Shown here: positions 7,455-15,800 of the stretch, piece after piece
Layout: each line of letters starts with the position of its first letter
How positions within the stretch are numbered: the first letter of the stretch is position 1
Source: JAGZHZ01 sp965150505
GTDB lineage: Bacteria; Bacillota; Clostridia; Lachnospirales; Lachnospiraceae
DNA length: 22,839 bases
Reading direction: 5' to 3'
Assembly: GCA_965150505.1 (NCBI GenBank)
Contig: CBCTVZ010000027.1
Coordinates: forward strand, 1-22,839
Notes under the pieces: generated by a model
The model's database searches: none
The model's input: the letters and a program-made list of their open reading frames with translations, nothing else
What the model was told of the DNA's origin: nothing
Translations under genes and position numbers: made by a program

Positions 7455-8378
7455 ATGGATACTTTGTGGAATAGTTTAGAGCAGCAGGGAATCAGCAAAA
7501 CGTTATTGGAAGAGATTAAAAATTTTCGTGCACGTTTTTCCGTGTCAGAAAAAGTAAAAGACAGAGTGGTTCGTCCTGAAATTCCATTTTATGGAAAAGA
7601 AGTATTTGAGATGGCGGCATCTGCCATTTTAGAAGGAGAAAATCTTTTACTGACAGGAGGAAAAGCAACAGGAAAAAATGTGTTGGCAGAAAACCTTGCA
7701 TATGTATTTGGCCGTCCTTCTTATAATATTTCTTTTCATGTCAATACAGACAGCAGTTCTTTGATCGGAACGGATACATTTGAAGATAATCAAGTAAAAA
7801 TGAGAAAAGGTCCTGTATATCTTTGCGCACAAAATGGAGGCTTTGGAATTTTTGATGAAATCAATATGGCAAAAAATGATGCGGTTTCTGTCTTACACGC
7901 AGCGCTTGATGACAGAAGAATCATTGACGTGCCGGGATATGATAAGATTGGGCTTCATGAAGCGACACGTTTTATTGGAACAATGAATTATGGATATGCA
8001 GGGACAAGAGAATTGAACGAGGCATTGGTGTCACGTTTTATGGTAATTGATATGCCGCCTGTGACAAAAGAGACACTTGAGATGGTTTTAAATGATTTAT
8101 TCCCAGATGCAAAAAAAGAAGGATTAAATCAGTTTTCTGGTCTTTTTATGGACCTTCAGCTAAAAGCATCAAATCATGAAATCTCGACAAAGCCACTTGA
8201 TTTAAGAGGAATGATTGGAGCGATTCGGACAATCCGCGCCGGTTTATCACCAAGATTAGCAATTCGTATGGGAATTGTAAATAAGAGTTTTGACATTTTT
8301 GAGAAGGAAATCGTGGAAGATATCGTGATGACTAGAATCCCTGAAGGGTGGACGAGCGCAGACATTTTTGGACGATAA
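7455..8378 (+). CDS. MoxR/NorQ/CbbQ-like AAA+ ATPase
   Basis: A 307-residue AAA+ ATPase of the MoxR supergroup, closest in its visible motifs to the NorQ/CbbQ branch. The Walker A segment is GGKATGKN (68-75), Walker B is FDEIN with Asp134-Glu135, and sensor 1 with the arginine-finger stretch is TMNYGYAGTRELNEALVSRF. The GYAGTRELNEAL signature is characteristic of NorQ/CbbQ. Family members remodel or activate metalloenzymes together with a VWA protein, and a VWA protein follows directly after a 10-nt gap. The last Walker A residue, normally Ser/Thr that binds Mg, is Asn here (codon AAT at 7677). The client enzyme is unknown; no nor or cbb genes are nearby. The start has AAGGAAG just upstream. 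Confidence 0.88.
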   Translation: MDTLWNSLEQQGISKTLLEEIKNFRARFSVSEKVKDRVVRPEIPFYGKEVFEMAASAILEGENLLLTGGKATGKNVLAENLAYVFGRPSYNISFHVNTDSSSLIGTDTFEDNQVKMRKGPVYLCAQNGGFGIFDEINMAKNDAVSVLHAALDDRRIIDVPGYDKIGLHEATRFIGTMNYGYAGTRELNEALVSRFMVIDMPPVTKETLEMVLNDLFPDAKKEGLNQFSGLFMDLQLKASNHEISTKPLDLRGMIGAIRTIRAGLSPRLAIRMGIVNKSFDIFEKEIVEDIVMTRIPEGWTSADIFGR

Positions 8379-8388
8379 AGGAAGAAAA

Positions 8389-10182
8389 ATGGAAAAGGTA
8401 AATTATGATCCGGAAGAATATCGGATGGAAATTGAAAACAGAATGAAAAATCTGATGTGGACCGTCAGTGGAAATTATAAATTAGATGTCCATCTTGATT
8501 TGGAATCATTTCAAAAATCAAAATATATTTCAATGTATGATGCGATTAAGCAAGGGGCATTTGCACAATATTTTGACAGAGAAAAATTGGCATCGTATAT
8601 TGTGAAAAAAATTTATTTTCAGGCAGATGAGAGATCCTTGATGAATCTTGCCCAACTTTGTGTGGATGCCGCATCGTATGCCAAAATTTCGACAGATCGT
8701 CCAGGAGTTCCACAGATCCGAAAAAAAGCGTTGGAAGATATTTTAGAGTATGATTTCGAGAAGATGAATCGGTCTGATGTGGGAAGAATGGAAATCGCAT
8801 GGATGAGAGGATGTCTCAGAGATGATTGGCATATGGAAAAGAAGCTTTTTGAACCCATTCAGAAAATAAAGAGTCTAAAAGATGCAAAAGATACCATGGA
8901 GATTATTCAGTGTATTGATCGTCTGTATAACGACTGCGTTGATCCGACATTTGAAAAAAGATGCGGCACATTAGAAACCGTGATGGATGTCACGATGGAA
9001 GAGTTAAAAGAGTTTGACTGGAAAGATTTTCTGGAAGAAGAATTTCAGGAAAGTGTTTTAGAGCAGTATATGCAGCAGGTAGCAAATCAGCTCAGTAATC
9101 TCGACTCACAGCAAAATCAAGACGAAAGAGAAGAAAGACAAAAAAATAAAAAAAAGAATATTGTAGTCTTAAAACAGGAAGATATAGAAAAGATGTATCA
9201 GTATATAGAACTGAATTACGGAAGATCGTATCTAAATGAACAGGAACAGAAAAGAATAAATTATCAAATGTGCAGAGGCGCGCATGAAGACTGCAGTCTT
9301 TACTATACCGATGGCATTTTAAAAAATCCAGTTATGGTCAATGCCCAGTATGTGAATGCCAAAAAACAGAAAGAGAAAAATGAGATCGAATATCATAATC
9401 ATCACAATATGGCAAAGAGAAATATTGAGATTATGACAGCAAATCTCAGGCGTTCTCTTCTTCAGAGAAATGAAAAGGAATATCTTGCCTCAGATGATGG
9501 AACACTTGTGCCGAGATTATTATGGAAAGTGGGAAGAGGAAAGACGCGCCATCTATTTATAAAAGAAAATAAAAGAGAAAATTCTGAGTTTGTTGTGCAG
9601 ATTTTGATGGATGCGAGCGGTTCACAGAGAGATCGGCAAGGTCAGATTGCGCTTCAGGCTTATATGATCAGCGAAGCACTGAGCAATGTGCAGATTCCGC
9701 ATAAGGTTGAAAGTTTCTGTACTTTTTGGGATTATACGGTGATACAGAGATTTAGAGAATATGATGCGCCTAGAACGGAAAATAAAAATGTATTTCATTA
9801 CCGAACCTCCTCAAATAACAGAGATGGGCTGGCGATTCGCGCGGCAGGAGAGTCTTTGCTTCAAAGAGCAGAAGAGAACAAAATTTTGATTATATTAAGT
9901 GATGGAAGACCAAACGATATTGTCGTCAATCGTCCTAACAGTAAAAATCCACAAAGTTACTGCGGTGACTATGCGGTTCGCGATACCGCTTTTGAAGTTC
10001 GGAATCTGCGAAATAAGGGAGTTTTTGTGTTGGGTGTATTTACAGGGAAGGAAGAAGATTTAAAGGCTGAACAAAAAATTTTCGGAAAAGATTTCGCATA
10101 TATTTCAGCGATTGAAAATTTTTCAAATATAGTTGGAATTTATCTGAAAAGATTGTTGGAATGGGAAACAGAACAATTTTAG
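8389..10182 (+). CDS. NorD/CobT-like VWA domain protein, partner of the AAA+ ATPase
   Basis: A 597-residue cytoplasmic protein with a helical N-terminal half, a Gln/Glu/Lys-rich linker (about 220-260) and a C-terminal von Willebrand A domain (about 400-590). The metal-ion site is complete: DASGS (Asp408, Ser410, Ser412), Thr473 and Asp505 in LSDGRPND. The architecture resembles NorD and CobT, which work with NorQ/CobS-type ATPases as chaperones or metal insertases. I chose ATG 8389, preceded by AAAGGAAG, over an upstream in-frame TTG (8368) that would overlap the ATPase gene. The client is unknown. It is probably co-transcribed with the ATPase and the hydrolase. Confidence 0.88.
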   Translation: MEKVNYDPEEYRMEIENRMKNLMWTVSGNYKLDVHLDLESFQKSKYISMYDAIKQGAFAQYFDREKLASYIVKKIYFQADERSLMNLAQLCVDAASYAKISTDRPGVPQIRKKALEDILEYDFEKMNRSDVGRMEIAWMRGCLRDDWHMEKKLFEPIQKIKSLKDAKDTMEIIQCIDRLYNDCVDPTFEKRCGTLETVMDVTMEELKEFDWKDFLEEEFQESVLEQYMQQVANQLSNLDSQQNQDEREERQKNKKKNIVVLKQEDIEKMYQYIELNYGRSYLNEQEQKRINYQMCRGAHEDCSLYYTDGILKNPVMVNAQYVNAKKQKEKNEIEYHNHHNMAKRNIEIMTANLRRSLLQRNEKEYLASDDGTLVPRLLWKVGRGKTRHLFIKENKRENSEFVVQILMDASGSQRDRQGQIALQAYMISEALSNVQIPHKVESFCTFWDYTVIQRFREYDAPRTENKNVFHYRTSSNNRDGLAIRAAGESLLQRAEENKILIILSDGRPNDIVVNRPNSKNPQSYCGDYAVRDTAFEVRNLRNKGVFVLGVFTGKEEDLKAEQKIFGKDFAYISAIENFSNIVGIYLKRLLEWETEQF

Positions 10183-10193
10183 GAGGAAAAAAA

Positions 10194-11111
10194 ATGAAGA
10201 AATCGACAATACTTAAAGGAGTAGGGCTATATGGAATGCTGACAGGAGTGGCGGCATACAAATTTTTTTCCTATACGGTAAAAAGACGGGAGGACGATGG
10301 CAAACTGAATCCATCCAATTCGTATATTAAATTGATTAAAGAAAAAAGTGAATGGCTGGATCAGCAAAAAACGGAAAAAGTCTCTATCTTGTCTTTTGAT
10401 GGCTTGAAGCTGAAGGGCATTTTTTTGCCGGCAGAACAAAAGACAGATAAGATCATCTTGGCTGTCCATGGTTTTCGTGTAAATGCGATGAAAGATTTTG
10501 CAGGTTTAGTTTATTTTTATCATCAGCAGGGATATCATGTGCTTTTGGTTGATGACCGTGCGCATGGAGCAAGCGAGGGAAAATATATTGGATTTGGCTG
10601 TCTTGACAGAGAAGACTGTTATCGATGGGTTCACTATCTGGATCAGAGATTTCAAGGAAAGTGTTCTATTTTTCTACATGGAATCTCTATGGGAGCTGCG
10701 ACAGTGCTGATGACAAGCTCAATGAATCTGCCTCGATCTGTGAAAGGAATCATTGCAGATTGCCCATATACTTCAATCTGGGAAGAATTTTGTTATCTGA
10801 CAGAGAGAGAAAAGAAGTCATGGCTTATCATGTATCCGATTATGAAGCTGGCAGGAAAAATCTGTAAAGTGGTAGCAGGATATGAATACGATGAGATTTC
10901 ATCAGCAGAAGAAGTAAAAGATACAAAAATTCCAATTTTACTGATTCATGGAAAAGAAGATCGCTTCGTACCGCCTTCTATGTCAGAAAAAATTTATAAC
11001 AACTGTGTCTCTGAGAAAAAACTTTTGATTGTTCCAAATGCAAAACATGCAGAGTCGTATTATGTGGCAAAAGAGAAATATGAAGAAAGTGTTTTGAATT
11101 TTATAAAATGA
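10194..11111 (+). CDS. Membrane-anchored alpha/beta hydrolase
   Basis: A 305-residue alpha/beta-fold hydrolase, of the S33-like group often seen in Firmicutes. An N-terminal hydrophobic helix (about 8-24) suggests membrane attachment. The oxyanion-side HGF motif is LAVHGFRVNAM, the nucleophile elbow is GISMG with Ser165, the acid is Asp256 (HGKEDRFVPP) and the base His285 (NAKHAES). These form a complete Ser-Asp-His triad. The substrate cannot be read from sequence; esters, lipids or peptides are possible. ATG 10194 is chosen because a strong AGGAGG (10181-10186) lies seven bases upstream and overlaps the VWA gene's stop region; a longer in-frame reading from 10161 would overlap that gene. 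Confidence 0.88.
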   Translation: MKKSTILKGVGLYGMLTGVAAYKFFSYTVKRREDDGKLNPSNSYIKLIKEKSEWLDQQKTEKVSILSFDGLKLKGIFLPAEQKTDKIILAVHGFRVNAMKDFAGLVYFYHQQGYHVLLVDDRAHGASEGKYIGFGCLDREDCYRWVHYLDQRFQGKCSIFLHGISMGAATVLMTSSMNLPRSVKGIIADCPYTSIWEEFCYLTEREKKSWLIMYPIMKLAGKICKVVAGYEYDEISSAEEVKDTKIPILLIHGKEDRFVPPSMSEKIYNNCVSEKKLLIVPNAKHAESYYVAKEKYEESVLNFIK

Positions 11112-11176
11112 TAGCCAGAAAATTTGGTGTCTTTTGAGGAGAAAGAACTCTACAGAAGACGAATAGGATAAAGAAC

Positions 11177-11205
11177 TTGTAAAATATTTGAAAATAACAT
11201 ATACT
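11177..11205 (+). promoter_or_regulatory. Sigma-A promoter of the Mrp-type ATPase gene
   Basis: TTGTAA (11177-11182), 17 bp, TATACT (11200-11205), followed by a leader of about 30 nt and AGGAGGG at 11225-11231. I see no clear terminator for the upstream hydrolase gene, so some read-through is possible. Confidence 0.6.
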
Positions 11206-11240
11206 AATCATATTGTAAAAAAACAGGAGGGTCATTTACT

Positions 11241-12092
11241 ATGGCAGAAAGAGGATGCAGCAGTACAAGCTGTTCTAAGGAAAGCTGTGCTGGATGCGAA
11301 CACAATAAAGAAAAGAAAAGTTTTTTGGTAGATCAGAATGTTTATTCTGATATTAAACACATCATCGGTGTAGTCAGCGGAAAAGGAGGCGTCGGCAAAT
11401 CCATGGTGACAGCTTCTCTGGCAAATATGCTGGCATCAAAAGGATATCGCGTCGGTATTTTGGATGCCGATATCACAGGACCTTCTATTCCTAAAATGTA
11501 TGGCGTACACGGTCCGGCACAGGCAGATGACGAGGGAATTTATCCGATGATTACAGGAAATGACATTAAGATTATGTCCATCAATCTTTTGATGCCGGAT
11601 GAGGAAGCGCCGGTGATCTGGAGAGGACCTGTAATTTCCAATATGGTAAAACAGTTCTTTACAGATGTTATCTGGGGAGAATTAGATTATTTGCTCGTAG
11701 ATATGCCTCCAGGAACAGGCGATGTTCCTCTGACTGTATTCCAGTCACTTCCTCTGGATGGAATCGTGATCGTATCATCTCCACAGGATTTAGTAAAATT
11801 AATTGTAAAAAAAGCATATAACATGGCAAAGACAATGGATGTCAAGGTACTGGGAATCATCGAAAACTACAGTTTTGTAAAATGTCCAGATTGCCAGAAA
11901 GAAATCAAAGTCTTTGGTGAAAGCCATATTGATGAGATTGCAGCAGAATTAGATGTGAAGGTGTTAGGAAAAATGCCGATTGATCCAGAATTTGCTGCGA
12001 TGGCAGATGAAGGAAGATTCTCAGAAGTTCATAATTCCTATGTAGAACCATCCTTTTTTGTCATTAGAGAACTGAAAGAACAGGAAAAATAA
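11241..12092 (+). CDS. mrp: Mrp/NBP35-family iron-sulfur cluster carrier ATPase
   Basis: A 283-residue P-loop ATPase of the Mrp/Nbp35 (ApbC) family, which binds and transfers [4Fe-4S] clusters to apo-proteins in the cytoplasm. Seen features are the deviant Walker A SGKGGVGKS (46-54), the switch region DADITGPSIPKM, Walker B LLVDMPPGTGD, and the C-terminal CPDC pair (Cys215, Cys218) that bridges the cluster in the dimer. An N-terminal Cys cluster (Cys6, 11, 16, 19) resembles the N-terminal cluster site of Nbp35-type members. It has its own promoter and a strong downstream terminator, so it is probably monocistronic. Confidence 0.94.
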   Translation: MAERGCSSTSCSKESCAGCEHNKEKKSFLVDQNVYSDIKHIIGVVSGKGGVGKSMVTASLANMLASKGYRVGILDADITGPSIPKMYGVHGPAQADDEGIYPMITGNDIKIMSINLLMPDEEAPVIWRGPVISNMVKQFFTDVIWGELDYLLVDMPPGTGDVPLTVFQSLPLDGIVIVSSPQDLVKLIVKKAYNMAKTMDVKVLGIIENYSFVKCPDCQKEIKVFGESHIDEIAAELDVKVLGKMPIDPEFAAMADEGRFSEVHNSYVEPSFFVIRELKEQEK

Positions 12093-12103
12093 ATAAGAAT
12101 AGT

Positions 12104-12150
12104 AGAAAAAAACAGGGAAAAATATAAAATAAAAAGCCCTGTTTTTTTCT
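12104..12150 (+). terminator. Rho-independent terminator of the Mrp gene
   Basis: A perfect 14-bp stem (12104-12117 with 12137-12150) built around CAGGG/CCCTG, with seven T in the distal arm. The AT-only loop is 19 nt. Because the arms contain A7 and T7, it can work on both strands. Confidence 0.85.
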
Positions 12151-12299
12151 ATTTGTATCCAAAAATAAAAATATTAAAAGAATAATAATTAGAAAAAATG
12201 AATAATAATAAAAAAATAAAAATAGAAAAATGTAAGATATATACAAAAAAATAAGGAAAAAAGGAAAAAAGTTGAAAAATAAAAAAGAGAAAAAATACA
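12151..12299. other. A-tract-rich spacer upstream of the HPr-like gene
   Basis: About 150 bp of almost pure A/T, with A-runs on the plus strand and only scattered G and few C. No believable gene is visible: antisense frames are Phe/Leu/Tyr strings caused by composition. It ends at a near-consensus promoter, so an UP-element or DNA-bending role is possible. Confidence 0.5.
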
Positions 12300-12328
12300 T
12301 TGACAAATAAAAAAAATCATGACATAAT
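12300..12328 (+). promoter_or_regulatory. Strong promoter of the HPr-like gene
   Basis: TTGACA (12300-12305), 17 bp, CATAAT (12323-12328). The leader of about 85 nt holds a small GNRA hairpin, GACC-GCAA-GGTC (12370-12381), and AACAG/CTGTT arms that could enclose it, then the AAAGGTGA ribosome binding site (12409-12416). Confidence 0.75.
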
Positions 12329-12421
12329 ACGCAGAATAACAGTTAAGTAACTTTACAGTATAGAAAAAAGACCGCAAGGTCGTAATCTGTTGACTAAATC
12401 AATGAAAGAAAGGTGAAACTG

Positions 12422-12649
12422 ATGGTAGAAAGAAAAATTAAACTTAATGAGTTAGAGGAAGTAAAAGAGTTTGTTTCAGTAGCAAGTCAGTGTGACTTTG
12501 ATATCGATGTTTTTTACAACAGGGTCATTATTGATGCAAAATCTATGCTGGGAGTTTTAAGCTTAGATTTGACCAAAACTTTAACAGTAAAATATGGCGG
12601 AAAAGACATGAAGTTTGAAGATATCTTAAGTAAGTATTCCGCTTCATAA
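12422..12649 (+). CDS. HPr-like protein lacking the phosphorylatable histidine
   Basis: A 75-residue protein whose centre, AKSMLGVLSLDLTK (39-52), matches the Ser46 region of HPr, the phosphocarrier of the sugar phosphotransferase system (KSIMGVMSL type). Ser41 would correspond to the HPr-kinase target Ser46. The His15 motif (GLHARPA) is missing and the protein contains no histidine, so it cannot pass phosphate from enzyme I. That recalls the regulatory paralogue Crh of Bacillus, but homology to Crh in particular is not shown. ATG 12422 follows AAAGGTGA; an in-frame GTG at 12413 overlaps that site and is less likely. It stands alone between its own promoter and terminator. Confidence 0.8.
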   Translation: MVERKIKLNELEEVKEFVSVASQCDFDIDVFYNRVIIDAKSMLGVLSLDLTKTLTVKYGGKDMKFEDILSKYSAS

Positions 12650-12727
12650 AAACAATCGATATAAAATTAGAAATCTATAAGGTCTGTAAGGCTAGAAAAA
12701 TAAGAACAGTATTACAATAAGCTTGAT

Positions 12728-12782
12728 AAAAAGTCACGGGATTTTCTTTTTATTGAATAAAAGGGAAAACCCGTGATTTTTT
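12728..12782 (+). terminator. Terminator of the HPr-like gene
   Basis: The arms TCACGGG (12734-12740) and CCCGTGA (12770-12776) form a strong stem, extended inward by TTTTC/GAAAA pairs, and are followed by six T (12777-12782). A-runs before the stem allow function on both strands. Confidence 0.88.
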
Positions 12783-12795
12783 ATGCCTCTTTCTC

Positions 12796-12824
12796 TTGTC
12801 AGATTTCAAAGTGGGTGGTAGAAT
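12796..12824 (+). promoter_or_regulatory. Promoter of purL
   Basis: TTGTCA (12796-12801), 17 bp, TAGAAT (12819-12824), giving a leader of about 45 nt with GGAGGA (12865-12870) before the start. I see no purine riboswitch or recognisable PurR box in this short region. Confidence 0.6.
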
Positions 12825-12875
12825 GTTAGGGAAGAAAGCTAACTTTGATAAAATCAAATACGATGGAGGAATCAA

Positions 12876-15800
12876 ATGAGCAGCGTAAGAAGAGTGTATG
12901 TTGAGAAAAAACCGGATTTTGCAGTAGCCGCAAAAGAATTGCGTCATGAAATCCGAAACTATTTAGGATTGAAAGGCGTGACAGGAGTCAGAGAATTGAT
13001 TCGCTATGATGTGGAAAATGTTTCTGACGAAGTGTATGAAAGAGCATGTAAAACAGTTTTCTCAGAACCGCCAGTCGATACTTTATATGAAGAGACATTT
13101 GAGACAGCAGAAGGTTCCAGAACATTTTCAGTAGAATTTTTGCCGGGACAGTTTGATCAGAGAGCTGATTCAGCAGTGCAGTGTATTCAGTTTTTAAAAG
13201 AAGATGAAAAACCGATTGTCCGTTCAGCAACAACGTATGTGATTGAGGGAACAATCACAGATGAAGAGTTTGAAGTAATTAAAAAACACTGCATCAATCC
13301 TGTTGATTCCAGAGAAACCGACATGATAAAGCCGGAAACACTGGTTACAAAATTTGAAGAGCCGGCAGATGTGAAAGTTTTTGCAGGATTTACAGAAATG
13401 GAAGAGACACAGTTAAAAGAGTTATATGCTTCTTTAAATCTTGCTATGACATTCAAAGATTTTCAACACATTCAGAATTATTTTAAGAATGAAGAAAAAA
13501 GAGATCCGTCTATGACAGAGATCCGTGTGCTCGATACATACTGGTCTGATCACTGCCGTCATACAACATTCTCTACAGAGTTAAAAGAAGTGACTTTCGA
13601 GGATGGAGATTATAAAAAACCGATTGTAGAGACGTATGAGCGCTATTTAAAAGACAGAGAAGAGCTGTTTAAAGGAAGAGATGATAAATTTGTCTGCCTG
13701 ATGGATCTGGCTTTGATGGCAATGCGTAAGCTGAAAAAAGAAGGCAAACTGGATGATCAGGAAGAATCCGATGAAATCAATGCGTGCAGTATTGTCGTTC
13801 CTGTAGAGATTGATGGAAAGACAGAAGAATGGCTTGTCAACTTCAAAAATGAGACACATAACCATCCAACTGAGATTGAACCGTTTGGAGGAGCTGCTAC
13901 ATGTCTTGGAGGAGCAATCCGTGATCCGCTTTCAGGACGTACTTACGTATATCAGGCAATGCGTGTGACAGGTGCTGCTGATCCTACAGGTTCTGCAAGC
14001 AATACATTAAAAGGAAAACTTCCTCAGAAAAATATTGTGCGCGGCGCAGCACATGGATATAGTTCTTACGGAAACCAGATTGGACTTGCAACTGGATATG
14101 TAAAAGAAATTTATCATCCAAATTATGTGGCAAAGAGAATGGAAATTGGCGCTGTTATGGGTGCAGCTCCAAGAAAAGCAGTAATTCGCGAAACATCTGA
14201 TCCAGGAGATATCATCATTTTACTGGGTGGAAGAACAGGACGCGATGGCTGCGGCGGTGCAACAGGTTCTTCAAAAGTACATACAGAAGCATCCATTGAG
14301 ACGTGCGGTGCGGAAGTACAGAAGGGAAATGCTCCGACAGAGAGAAAGATTCAGCGTCTGTTCAGAAGAGGAGAAGTCAGCCGTCTGATTAAAAAATGTA
14401 ATGACTTTGGCGCAGGCGGAGTGTCCGTTGCAATCGGAGAATTGGCAGCAGGTCTTCATATTTATCTGGATAAAGTGCCGAAAAAATATGCCGGTCTGGA
14501 TGGAACAGAAATCTCTATTTCTGAGTCTCAGGAACGTATGGCTGTTGTTGTTGATCCAAAAGATGCAGAACAGTTCCTTGCATATGCAGCAGAGGAAAAC
14601 TTAGAGGCAGTTCCTGTAGCAGAAGTGACAGAAGAGCCAAGACTTGTCATGATCTGGAGAGGAAAAGAGATCGTAAATATCTCAAGAGCATTCCTTGATA
14701 CAAACGGAGCACATCAGGAGACAAATGTTGTTGTTGAGATTCCTTCAAAAGAAGATAAATATTTCGTCAGAGAAGAAATTTCTGATGTAAAAGAAAAATG
14801 GTTAGACACATTAAAAGATTTGAATTGCTGTTCACAAAAAGGACTTGTGGAAATGTTTGACAGTTCCATCGGAGCAGGTTCTGTCTATATGCCATACGGC
14901 GGAAAATATCAGCTGACTGAGACACAGTCTATGGTAGCAAAACTGCCTGTATTAGAAGGAAAGACAGACACTGTTACAATGATGAGTTACGGATTTGATC
15001 CATATTTGTCAAGCTGGAGTCCATATCATGGAGCAGTTTATGCCGTTCTGGAATCTGTAGCAAAAATTGTTGCAGCAGGTGGAGATTACAGCAAGATCCG
15101 CTTTACTTTCCAGGAATATTTCCGTCGTATGACAGAAGATCCAAAACGTTGGAGCCAGCCATTCGCTGCATTACTCGGCGCTTATTCTGCTCAGATGGGA
15201 TTTGGCTTACCTTCTATAGGAGGAAAAGACAGTATGTCCGGTACATTTAATGATATTGATGTACCTCCAACACTCGTATCTTTCGCAGTGGATGTAGCAA
15301 GCGAGAAGACAATTATCACACCGGAACTGAAGAAAGCAGGAAACAAACTTGTTCTTTTAAGAGTAGAAAAAGATGAATACGATCTTCCTGTTTATGCTCA
15401 GGTGATGGATCAGTATGGCAAATTCTTTGAGGATGTAAAAGCGGGCAAGATTATTTCTGCTTATACTCTGGACAGCAAAGGAATTGCAGCAGCAGTCAGC
15501 AAGATGGCATTCGGAAATAAGATGGGTGTCAAGATTGAGCATAATGTAGATCCAAGAGATTTGTTTACAGCTGGATATGGAGATATCATTGCAGAAGTTC
15601 CAGATGGAAAAGTGGGAGAACTGAGCATTTCTTATACAGTAATTGGTGAAGTGACAGACCGTGCTGCATTTGAATACAGCAATACGGTTATTACAATGGA
15701 TGAAGCGCTGAAAGCATGGACAGGAACACTGGAAAAAGTATTCCCTACAAGAGCTACAGAAGATACAGAATGTGTAGAGACACCTATTTATAAGGCAGAA

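Noticed and set aside
7455..10182. Annotation as nitric oxide reductase activation genes norQ/norD
   Set aside because: The similarity is at family level only; no nitric oxide reductase genes are present in the window, so a client-neutral name is safer.
12064..12377. Two minus-strand frames rich in Phe, Tyr and Leu
   Set aside because: They result from the A-rich plus strand and have no ribosome binding site; composition artefact.
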